From JAAYUD01 sp963676865 (lineage in GTDB: Bacteria > Bacteroidota > Bacteroidia > Bacteroidales > Bacteroidaceae), in assembly GCA_963676865.2 (NCBI GenBank), contig CAXXSS010000001.1, forward strand, positions 682,001 through 746,000: a DNA stretch of 64,000 bases. The letters are read 5' to 3'. The notes under the pieces are model-generated. The model worked only from the letters and a program-made list of their open reading frames with translations. It did no database searches and was not told where the DNA came from. The position numbers were made by a program, and so were the translations under genes. This document shows, in pieces, positions 1 to 6,320 of the stretch (position 1 is the stretch's first letter; every line of letters starts with the position of its first letter).

Positions 1-242
1 ATAAACAGCAGCGATAGAGATAAGCCTATAAAGAGCAACTCATCAGACAAATCATTGGTTATAATAGAAAAATAAGTTGTCTTTCCGAAAATACCTCCGC
101 CGATGACTGCAAAAGTCTTGGCGTTCAAAAAATCGCTCGGGAAATGTCCCGAAAGATACAAAATACTAGGAACCAAGAAGATTATGAACATCGCATAACC
201 AACCTTTTTCATCACTGCTGGAAATAAACAATCTGCTTTCAT
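1..242 (-). CDS. Partial integral membrane protein, N-terminal 80 residues
   Basis: A reading frame opens with ATG at 242 on the minus strand and stays open to the window edge, so only the first 80 residues are visible. It begins MKADCLFPAV; a second possible start is Met11. A hydrophobic stretch at about residues 17-31 and another near 70-80 suggest a membrane protein. Between them lies a Gly-rich stretch (AVIGGGIFGKTT). I do not recognise the family. No gene overlaps it, and the 240 bases upstream are intergenic. Confidence 0.55.
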   Translation of the reverse strand, partial: MKADCLFPAVMKKVGYAMFIIFLVPSILYLSGHFPSDFLNAKTFAVIGGGIFGKTTYFSIITNDLSDELLFIGLSLSLLF

Positions 243-481
243 AACTAATAGTTTTTGTTATTCCGTAAATGTAATGTATACTTTACATATAGCAAAGCAA
301 ACATGACACAATTAACATCATTTATTCATTCCGTCTTGTCTTTTTCTACCGGTCAATTAGCTTCCTAACTTTTACCGAAAAGCGATAATCAACTCAACAA
401 ATAGAACAAGGCTATACATTGAACAAAAGAATTGAACAAAGGAATTAGCAATATTACTTACAATTTATTAAATTTGTCGAT

Positions 482-606
482 GAAATTGGTGATCGGCTAT
501 TTTTCGAGTTCGGCAATCAACACGTAGTGTGTACACTGCCGACGGAACAAAGTTGAAGACAGTGCAGAAATGGAATGGGCGCTATAAACAAATAGAATAC
601 TTATAA
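482..606 (+). pseudogene. Remnant of an Rhs/YD-repeat protein
   Basis: From 523 to the TAA at 604-606 the + strand reads RSVYTADGTKLKTVQKWNG and then a short tail. This closely resembles the YTADGTKL motif that recurs in Bacteroidetes RHS/YD-repeat proteins. Just upstream, in another frame (482-529), it reads FFEFGNQHVV, which is the strand that normally precedes that motif, so a small indel near 525-531 separates the halves. No start codon or longer repeat array is present. It is best read as a decayed scrap of a polymorphic-toxin carrier. The small genes downstream fit that context. Confidence 0.6.
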
Positions 607-710
607 AATATGCGATATTACCAATATCAATAGCAAATAGAATCCAAACTAATATGAAATCTTTAGAAATAAAAAGAACTTGTGGGAGAACATCGTAAAA
701 GAATAAGATT

Positions 711-1325
711 ATGAAGAAAAAAATTATATTATTAATTTTTCTGAATTGTTTTTCATACAGTTTTGCACAGAGTGACGAATTCTCACAAGAAAGCATAAAA
801 AAAACATATTCAATAATTGATTCTATTTATCCAGCTTCCCTTACAAAACATTTCCCAAAAGTAAAAAATGAATATCTTCTGGATTTGGACTTAACCTATC
901 CTGGAGCCTCAAATATAAATAAGGCTTACGCTGTTGTTTTATTTGATAAAGAACATTTTAGAATAATAGAGAATGAAGCAAGATCAAATTCTATAAGGCA
1001 ATATCATTTTGTAGATTCTTGTCTTAGAATAATAAAATATAATTCACGTTTATATGAAAGGGCTCCTTTTGTTTTGAAGCAATCCCACGATACATCAAAT
1101 TTATTACCTATTCCAAATTTTGATATTTTAGCAAAATCACGATTGTCATCTGATCTTTTTAAAACTGCGACTATTTATCTACTAGGTGCAGAAGAAGGAC
1201 TATTTTTACCATCTAGCAAACTGAATAAAGAAAACGGCTTAATTGATGAATGGAAACATGGATATTCAAGAGGTATCGTTATATTTAAGAATAATCTGGC
1301 TCTTTTTTGGCTTGAAATTTGGTAG
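711..1325 (+). CDS. Secreted hypothetical protein, 204 aa
   Basis: The protein starts MKKKIILLIFLNCFSYSFAQ, a clear Sec signal peptide with likely cleavage after SFAQ (about residue 20). The mature part is hydrophilic, with no motif or membrane segment that I recognise. It ends with a Trp-rich tail (LFWLEIW). It lies about 100 bases after a decayed Rhs remnant and before two small membrane or unknown genes and an ankyrin lipoprotein, all on the same strand. Periplasmic proteins in this position are often immunity proteins for Rhs or other polymorphic toxins; that is inference from context only. The composition is AT-rich, like its neighbours and unlike the PUL genes. Confidence 0.7.
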   Translation: MKKKIILLIFLNCFSYSFAQSDEFSQESIKKTYSIIDSIYPASLTKHFPKVKNEYLLDLDLTYPGASNINKAYAVVLFDKEHFRIIENEARSNSIRQYHFVDSCLRIIKYNSRLYERAPFVLKQSHDTSNLLPIPNFDILAKSRLSSDLFKTATIYLLGAEEGLFLPSSKLNKENGLIDEWKHGYSRGIVIFKNNLALFWLEIW

Positions 1326-1403
1326 TTCCAAGGGTGTTTCAGTTTATACCTTTTATATAAATTCGTAGTAATAAAAGACAAACAAACGCATTATGGTGAA
1401 AAC

Positions 1404-1574
1404 ATGACATACAAAAACGACAAAAAGCAGGAGCTCGAGCTACAGCTGCAACTTTGGGTTGCTGCTACTATTCCTAGTATTGAATGGGGAGTAGCATTGG
1501 GCATAAGTGTTGCAGATTATATTTGGATAGATAATTTTCGCAATAGGATTGACGAAAAAACAGGAGGAAATTAA
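1404..1574 (+). CDS. Small hypothetical protein, 56 aa
   Basis: The ORF starts at ATG 1404 and stops at TAA 1572-1574. It encodes a mainly hydrophobic 56-residue protein with an acidic/basic N-terminus (MTYKNDKKQELELQLQL) and a WVAATIPSIEWGVALGISVA core that could be one membrane helix. It ends one base before the ATG of the next gene, which suggests translational coupling. Its last codons contain the AGGAGG used by that gene. I do not recognise it. It could be a real small membrane protein or the last piece of a lost toxin domain. Confidence 0.4.
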   Translation: MTYKNDKKQELELQLQLWVAATIPSIEWGVALGISVADYIWIDNFRNRIDEKTGGN

Positions 1575-1575
1575 C

Positions 1576-1998
1576 ATGTGGATTTACAATTTCTTATTTT
1601 ACAAAACTTTTTTATTAGCACAGAGATCAAGAAATTTTGATGATACACCCGTTTTAGGTGGAATGCTAATTGTTATACTTTGTGTCATATTTAATATTTT
1701 TACAATACTTGGATTTCTTGATGGCATTGGATTTCTTAAAAGTATTGGATTGAAAACAAGTATAACAATTTCTAAACCGTATCAATTCCCTTTTGCTTTA
1801 GCATTGATAGTGTTACTATTATTTTATTACCAATATAAGGGAAGATATAAAAAAATAATTGAACATTATGAGGGAAAAACAGGGTTTATAATGCGATTAT
1901 ATCCACTTATAGTGATTCTTATTTACGTTGTATCGAGCTTTTTATTATTGCTTATAGTAGCTGCATTCAAAAACCATGACTGGTTTTTTGCTCCTTGA
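1576..1998 (+). CDS. Small integral membrane protein, 140 aa
   Basis: I chose ATG 1576 over the upstream ATG at 1549 because an unusually good Shine-Dalgarno (AGGAGG, 1562-1567) sits 8 bases before it, which is rare in Bacteroidetes. The protein MWIYNFLFYKTFLLAQ... has three predicted membrane helices, at about residues 26-50, 68-87 and 106-131. Between the second and third helices is a charged loop, GRYKKIIEHYEGKTG. Proteins of this size and layout, with a Y-K-I-x-Y loop, are frequent beside Bacteroidetes polymorphic toxins as membrane immunity proteins. That role is a guess from context; no catalytic motif is visible. Confidence 0.65.
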   Translation: MWIYNFLFYKTFLLAQRSRNFDDTPVLGGMLIVILCVIFNIFTILGFLDGIGFLKSIGLKTSITISKPYQFPFALALIVLLLFYYQYKGRYKKIIEHYEGKTGFIMRLYPLIVILIYVVSSFLLLLIVAAFKNHDWFFAP

Positions 1999-2068
1999 AT
2001 ATTGTGTGCTGCTCATCTACTTTTGTAAAAAAAATTGGTAATGAATAAATATATAAGACCATAGAAAA

Positions 2069-2983
2069 ATGATGAAAAAATACGTTTTATTAATAAGCAT
2101 GATCCTTTGTATCGTTGGCTGTGAGAGAATGACAAGGGAAAGGAAAGTCGATAAAAATCACTTAACGGGTATGGATTATCGTCTTTTTCAAAGTACGCCT
2201 GCATGGGAATTGGCTAAAGCGGTACAAGATGCAGATGCAGAAAAGATAAAACAGATAGTCGATAAGAATCCTAAGTTAATCAATTACCAGGAACCAATAT
2301 ATGGTGGTACACTTTTAATGCTTACCATCAGGAACCAACAAATGAAATCTTTTAGATTATTATTGGAACATAAAGCAGACATTAATATTTATGACACTTT
2401 TTCGGGAACTTCTGCCATTATAAATTCTTGTGGATCAATCGAATGCGATATTAAGTATGTGCAAATTCTTATTCAAAAAGGAGCTAATGTAAATGATATT
2501 GAAATAGGGAGGAGAAAAAAAGATAATAGTACAAGATTTACACCGTTGATAGCAGCAAGCGGATTTGGGCGATTGGATATAGTTAAATTGTTAGTCTCTA
2601 ATAAGGCAGATATTAATTACATGAATGAGTTTGATCAAACGGCTTTTTCCGAATCGGTAATGACAGAATCTTATAATGTATCCATATTTTTACTACAACA
2701 CGGAGCGGATTACAAACGCCCTGTTTTTTACAGACCGGATTATTCTATCCCTTCGGAGAACCGAGATCCGAAAGATAAAGGGAAACCAATGTATATAGTA
2801 GATGTATTGCGCGAAGACTTTTTTGAGTTAGGTACAGATAAATATGAATACAAAATGGAGATCGTAGATTTCTTGAAAAGTAAAGGCATCAATTATAGAG
2901 CCGCCCCAATTCCTGACTATATCAAGAAAAAAGCTCAAGAATATTATCCCACAACTTGGCGGGAATATTTAAAGGAATATTAG
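2069..2983 (+). CDS. Ankyrin-repeat lipoprotein, 304 aa
   Basis: MMKKYVLLISMILCIVGCERM is a lipoprotein signal with lipobox IVGC (Cys18), so the protein is probably membrane-anchored; the second Met is an equally good start. Ankyrin repeats run from about residue 70 to 220. Examples are GGTLLMLTIRNQQMKSFRLL, TPLIAASGFGRLDIVKLLV with KADINYMN, and TAFSESVMTESYNVSIFLL with HGADY. The C-terminal 80 residues are charged and unassigned. Ankyrin proteins mediate protein binding and are a common immunity class for polymorphic toxins, which suits the adjacent Rhs remnant. No toxin partner gene remains in the window. Confidence 0.8.
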   Translation: MMKKYVLLISMILCIVGCERMTRERKVDKNHLTGMDYRLFQSTPAWELAKAVQDADAEKIKQIVDKNPKLINYQEPIYGGTLLMLTIRNQQMKSFRLLLEHKADINIYDTFSGTSAIINSCGSIECDIKYVQILIQKGANVNDIEIGRRKKDNSTRFTPLIAASGFGRLDIVKLLVSNKADINYMNEFDQTAFSESVMTESYNVSIFLLQHGADYKRPVFYRPDYSIPSENRDPKDKGKPMYIVDVLREDFFELGTDKYEYKMEIVDFLKSKGINYRAAPIPDYIKKKAQEYYPTTWREYLKEY

Positions 2984-3302
2984 GATTTGCTTCAAAACGA
3001 GCAAGTTGCTGAATAGCAACGAACAATGGACAGCAAGATGAAGACCTTGTAGATAAGAATCCAAAAGACAATACAAACACACTCGAATTTACGATTGGCA
3101 CACCCCATTGACATCGAAACGAGCTGTGATATAATACTTTGCATGCAAACCATTTTTCAGAACGTTTTGAGAGGTGAACATTCGCCGGCATTCTGATACT
3201 TTCTTATCCGAACCACAGTTGCAGGCGCCTCTGAAGCATTATTTTCGCACTCTATTCTGATTCCCAATGTAAACCGAATCAGGACGAAGCACACCACAAC
3301 AC
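2984..3302. repeat. Intergenic inverted half of the IS-flanking repeat module (copy A)
   Basis: This gene-free stretch holds a small hairpin (GTTGCT-GAAT-AGCAAC, 3005-3020). It also holds, in reverse orientation, the same repeat that lies to the right of the IS at 4930-5075. Read on the minus strand, 3102-3180 encodes MFTSQNVLKN, twelve residues, then DVNGVC. The right-hand copy encodes the same block with the same spacing. The segment around 3189-3212 (minus strand ending GGATAAGAAAGTATCAGAAT) is shared with the left flank of the second IS copy. Confidence 0.65.
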
Positions 3303-3341
3303 TGACATGTACTGAATAAGTTGACACAAACTTATTCAAAA

Positions 3342-3710
3342 ATGAGAAATAATAAAAAGATTGACGATCAGATTCGTCTAGAGATTTTAAACTCTTACCT
3401 TCATGGAAGCAAGGGTAAGTATACCCTTGAAAAAGAAAATGGTATATCCAGAGGTTCAATTCGGAATTGGCTTCGTATCTTTGGGCTTGAAGACAAACCA
3501 TTCCCATTAAATATGAAGGATAAAGCTGTAACAACCGGTACAGAGGATGTCTCTTCAGAAGAAGACATCACCTCTTTGAAAGTGCGCATTAAGGAATTGG
3601 AATCTGAGCTGAAGCGTGCAGAGATGGCCCGTGACGTTTATGATTGCATGATTGACCTGGCTGAAGAGAAGTATCACATCAAGGTACGAAAAAACTCCGA
3701 TGTCAAGTAG
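3342..3710 (+). CDS. IS3-family transposase OrfA, helix-turn-helix protein
   Basis: This 122-residue protein is the DNA-binding half of the transposase. Its N-terminus (MRNNKKIDDQIRLEILNSYL, then KYTLEKENGISRGSIRNWL) is a helix-turn-helix of the type that recognises IS ends. A leucine-heptad coiled coil follows at about residues 75-110 (SLKVRIKELESELKRAEMA). I prefer ATG 3342 to the in-frame TTG at 3321, because the TTG lies inside the left inverted repeat. The gene ends nine bases before orfB and carries a slippery A_AAA_AAC near its end, so a fused OrfAB is expected. It is identical to the second copy. Confidence 0.9.
   Translation: MRNNKKIDDQIRLEILNSYLHGSKGKYTLEKENGISRGSIRNWLRIFGLEDKPFPLNMKDKAVTTGTEDVSSEEDITSLKVRIKELESELKRAEMARDVYDCMIDLAEEKYHIKVRKNSDVK
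3689..3695 (+). other. Slippery heptamer for -1 frameshifting in the IS transposase
   Basis: The bases AAAAAAC read as A_AAA_AAC in the orfA frame (CGA AAA AAC). A -1 slip here passes into an open frame that runs without a stop through LRCQVVGCLSQKAG into orfB. This matches the known IS3-family strategy for making OrfAB transposase. The equivalent site in copy 2 is 29959-29965. Confidence 0.75.
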
Positions 3711-3718
3711 TAGGTTGC

Positions 3719-4672
3719 TTGTCACAAAAGGCGGGTAAAGGTATGAGTTATACCATATCCGCCCTTTGCGGACTGCTTGACATTTCCCGACAAGGGTACT
3801 ACAAGCACAAAGAAACAAATGCCGAACAAGATGTACTTATAAGCAGCATCACGTATTACTGTCAATTTCTGCGTCAGGAGCTTCCCCGAAGCGGTTGCCG
3901 CGAGCTTTACAGTCTGTGTAAGTCTCGGTTCGGAGAAAAGTTCACGATAGGACGCGACCAATTTATCGATGTCCTTCGGGCCAACGGGATGATGCTGCGC
4001 CGCAGACGTTACAGACCTCGTACGACCAACTCCGATCATCCATATCGGATCTATCCGGATTTGCTTAACACATCTCCTAAATACGTGGCCTGTGGTGTTT
4101 GCCGCATGATGGTGGGTGACATCACTTATATATCCACGAAAGAAGGATTTGCCTATCTTTCGCTGCTGACGGATGTCTTCAGCCGCATCATTGTGGGATA
4201 TGCCCTCTTTCGGACTCTTGAAGCGGAAGGACCGGCAAAAGCGTTGATGATGGCGTGCAGATTTTATAAAGGTCAGGGATTCAACCTTTCAGGTCTTATC
4301 CACCATTCCGACCGAGGTGTGCAGTATGCATCAAAAGGTTATGTGTCACAGCTCAAAGAAAGAGGAATCGCTATCAGTATGACGCAAACGGGCGACCCCT
4401 TGCACAATGCACTGGCCGAGAGGATGAACAATACCGTTAAGAACGGATGGCTCTTCGATTATGAGAATAAAACATTTGATGAAGCCTTGGAAGGTGTCGC
4501 CAGATCCATATATCTCTACAATTGGGCACGACCGCACCAAGCTCTGGCAATGAAAACACCGATGCAAATGCTCCCGGGAGAACATCCAAACCCACTTTGT
4601 TCAGCTGATGCTTTAAAGCATCAGCTGAACAAAACAAACTATAAAGAACAAACAATACTTGTTTGTCAATAA
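3719..4672 (+). CDS. IS3-family transposase OrfB, DDE integrase core
   Basis: The 317-residue OrfB has an HTH_21-like region (LRQELPRSGCRELYSLC). A retroviral-type integrase core follows, with the DDE triad visible as VGDITYIST, HHSDRGVQYAS and ALAERMNNTVKNGW. It ends YNWARPHQALAMKTP, the usual IS3 C-terminus. It lacks a convincing start of its own (TTG 3719) and is most likely made by -1 frameshifting from orfA. Oddly, the last coding bases (4596-4633) form a perfect 38-bp palindrome that could act as a terminator inside the gene. Both copies appear intact, so the element may be active. Confidence 0.92.
   Translation: MSQKAGKGMSYTISALCGLLDISRQGYYKHKETNAEQDVLISSITYYCQFLRQELPRSGCRELYSLCKSRFGEKFTIGRDQFIDVLRANGMMLRRRRYRPRTTNSDHPYRIYPDLLNTSPKYVACGVCRMMVGDITYISTKEGFAYLSLLTDVFSRIIVGYALFRTLEAEGPAKALMMACRFYKGQGFNLSGLIHHSDRGVQYASKGYVSQLKERGIAISMTQTGDPLHNALAERMNNTVKNGWLFDYENKTFDEALEGVARSIYLYNWARPHQALAMKTPMQMLPGEHPNPLCSADALKHQLNKTNYKEQTILVCQ
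4596..4633. repeat. Perfect 38-bp palindrome inside the end of orfB
   Basis: The arms read TTTGTTCAGCTGATGCTTT and its exact reverse complement with no loop bases, centred at 4614/4615. The palindrome lies wholly in the coding region for residues ~293-305. Identical sequence is at 30866-30903 in copy 2. It could form a strong hairpin in the mRNA near the stop codon. Confidence 0.85.
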
Positions 4673-4812
4673 AAATAGGATTAACTTTGCAGAGTTGACA
4701 ACTACTTTAGGTATACATGATTGTAATTGTCAACTCCCTTAGGTTTACTAGTGTTTAACTGTCAACCAAATTCAGTACACCACACACGCACAAATCATTG
4801 ATAGACAGCGAT

Positions 4813-4876
4813 AAATTCGTATGGACGAAAATAAATGTTTATAAGGAGAAACTTTTGGTTTCGTCCATACGAATTT
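4813..4876. repeat. Hairpin with 18-bp perfect stem
   Basis: Arms AAATTCGTATGGACGAAA (4813-4830) and its complement (4859-4876) enclose a 28-base loop. The equivalent after IS copy 2 is 31088-31143. The two stems differ at two positions, and each change is matched on the opposite arm, so pairing is kept in both. Confidence 0.85.
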
Positions 4877-5429
4877 TTGTGTTCGTCCTTATCATTTTTC
4901 GAAAACGAAGCTTCGCCCTGAATATCAAGAAGTGCCACTGAGGTGTGGTTAAAATAGTATCAGTATCAGCTCCAATGTTCACACCTCAAAACGTTCTGAA
5001 AAACGACTTCGAGACAACCACTTATCAACCAGCTAAATATGATGTCAATGGGGTATGCACCACGCAAAATATAAATCGGATAAACCCCAATCATTTCAAG
5101 AAGTGAGTACCATTATTTCTATTTTACAGCACAAGAATAAACATTACAAAAAGAAGTTGTTTTATGTCAGAAGGAGTTTTTTAGGCATTTTTTGAAAAAA
5201 GCACAAAATAGCCGATTTTCAGCCTTTTTACGTCATATCTCCATTCATCATACCCAAACACATTTATATCAAATTGATTACGAATCAATCGCTTCATAAA
5301 CTATTTGAAATAATGATAGGGCAATGCATTTTAGAGAGATAATGGTAAATATCAAAAAAGTCAGAAAAAACTCCTTTTTCCGAAATTCGCAGTCACAATA
5401 TATCACAGCTTCGAAAATTGGCAACCCCT

Positions 5430-5591
5430 TGTCGCATGTGTCGCATAGGATTCCCTCCTCTTTAATTTTTTTTATTTTTGGTTTTTATGTAATCATATTT
5501 CGTATTATTACGGTATCATAATGATAAACGCGTCAGAGGCCAATAAAAAAAAATATAGAGTTTATAGGGTTTCTATGCGACACATGCGACA
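5430..5591. repeat. 19-bp inverted repeat with AT-rich spacer
   Basis: The left arm TGTCGCATGTGTCGCATAG (5430-5448) is perfectly complementary to 5573-5591. Each arm contains a tandem TGTCGCAT octamer. The 124-bp spacer is very AT-rich. No gene is associated. Function unknown; it may be a protein-binding or recombination site. Confidence 0.8.
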
Positions 5592-5813
5592 TTTTTAGTA
5601 ATATATCGCAACACAAAACGATCTCGTATCACGTCCACGCAGCTCTTTATCGTTCAAATCCACGTATGTACCTTTTTTTGTTGTCGTATGTACGTGGCGC
5701 GAAAAACATAAGGACGTCACCGAAAAAACTAACATACGACACCAGTGTCCTTCCACTTGTTTGAATTATCACATCGTTCTGATATCTGTCTTTCCTTTCT
5801 GGTTTTGCCTTGC

Positions 5814-5945
5814 AAAAAACAGACGTATGTCGCAGCCATAACTAACGTATGTTGTTGAAGAAACTAACGTTAGTTGTGATGATAACTTCCGTTAGTTACC
5901 GCAGTAACTTCTGTTAGTTATGGCTGCGACATACGTCTGTTTTTT
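5814..5945. repeat. 132-bp inverted repeat with 33-bp perfect arms
   Basis: The left arm 5814-5846 (containing GACGTATGTCGCAGCC) pairs perfectly with 5913-5945. The 66-bp interior has further copies of a TAACTAAC/GTTAGTTA motif, including a 14-bp palindrome AACTAACGTTAGTT near 5861-5875. The A- and T-runs at the outer ends make it resemble a very large bidirectional terminator, but no gene ends nearby. Confidence 0.85.
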
Positions 5946-6320
5946 TGTGTAGTGAAAATACTCCGAAAAATGCCCTTTCTATTTCTTCTTCGCATTCTTG
6001 ATGAAGAGAGCAAGGCATGATTAGAGATTTATTTGTCAAAATTCTTATTAAATTTATCCATAACACAGAAAAATTCTGTAAATTTGGGTTCGGCTATCAT
6101 AATTACACTTGTTGTATCTTATTTATTGTCAACTATAGGTTTACACAATATTATGATAACCAATTATTTGAATAGTCCTTTTGTAACGACTTTTATCTCA
6201 AGCTCAAATATATAATGAAATTACACTTTTATAAAAATGAACAAGAGAATATATTAGTAAAGATTCAACAGTTGAAGAAGAACTAAAAGTTGACATAAAT
6301 AACGAATAGGGAAATGAACT

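Larger units (their letters stand above)
3303..4784 (+). mobile_element. IS3-family insertion sequence, copy 1
   Basis: The 1482-bp unit is base-for-base identical to 29573-31054, and the identity stops abruptly at both ends. Its ends are imperfect inverted repeats beginning TG: TGACATGTACTGAATAAGTT on the left and TGTGGTGTACTGAATTTGG (complement) on the right. Copy 1 is flanked by the direct triplet CAC (3300-3302 and 4785-4787), matching the 3-bp duplication usual for IS3. It carries orfA and orfB in the -1 frame relation and a stem (4692-4701 with 4727-4736) after orfB. Both copies lie in the same orientation. Confidence 0.93.
4785..6320. repeat. Gene-poor region right of IS copy 1: repeat module copy B plus inverted repeats
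   Basis: About 1.5 kb with no gene I can support. In order it holds an 18-bp hairpin (4813-4876), a frame encoding VKIVSVSAPMFTPQNVLKN and DVNGVC (4945-5060), and a CCGATTTTC block (5213). It continues with a 19-bp inverted repeat (5430-5591), a 29-codon block ending KDVTEKTNIR (5662-5748) and a 33-bp inverted repeat (5814-5945). The hairpin, the VKIVSVS frame, the CCGATTTTC block and the KDVTEKTNIR block recur in the same order after IS copy 2. Two short ORFs (5324-5521 and TTG-started 6033-6215, hydrophobic) are present but have no supporting signal. Confidence 0.6.

Noticed and set aside
497..796. Minus-strand ORF of 99 codons
   Set aside because: It overlaps both the Rhs remnant and the signal peptide of the secreted protein and shows no family features.
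2922..3191. Minus-strand ORF of 89 codons in the IS left flank
   Set aside because: The repeat block is conserved in a different minus-strand frame (MFTSQNVLKN), so this ORF is a shadow.
3321..3341. TTG start for OrfA
   Set aside because: It lies within the left inverted repeat; ATG 3342 starts directly before the helix-turn-helix.
5324..5521. 65-codon ORF in the repeat region
   Set aside because: It covers one arm of the 19-bp inverted repeat and an AT-rich stretch; there is no domain, ribosome-binding site or counterpart in module copy C.
4785..6320. CRISPR array or integron cassette array
   Set aside because: Repeats are inverted pairs of different sequence with irregular spacing; there are no regular spacers, Cas genes or integrase.
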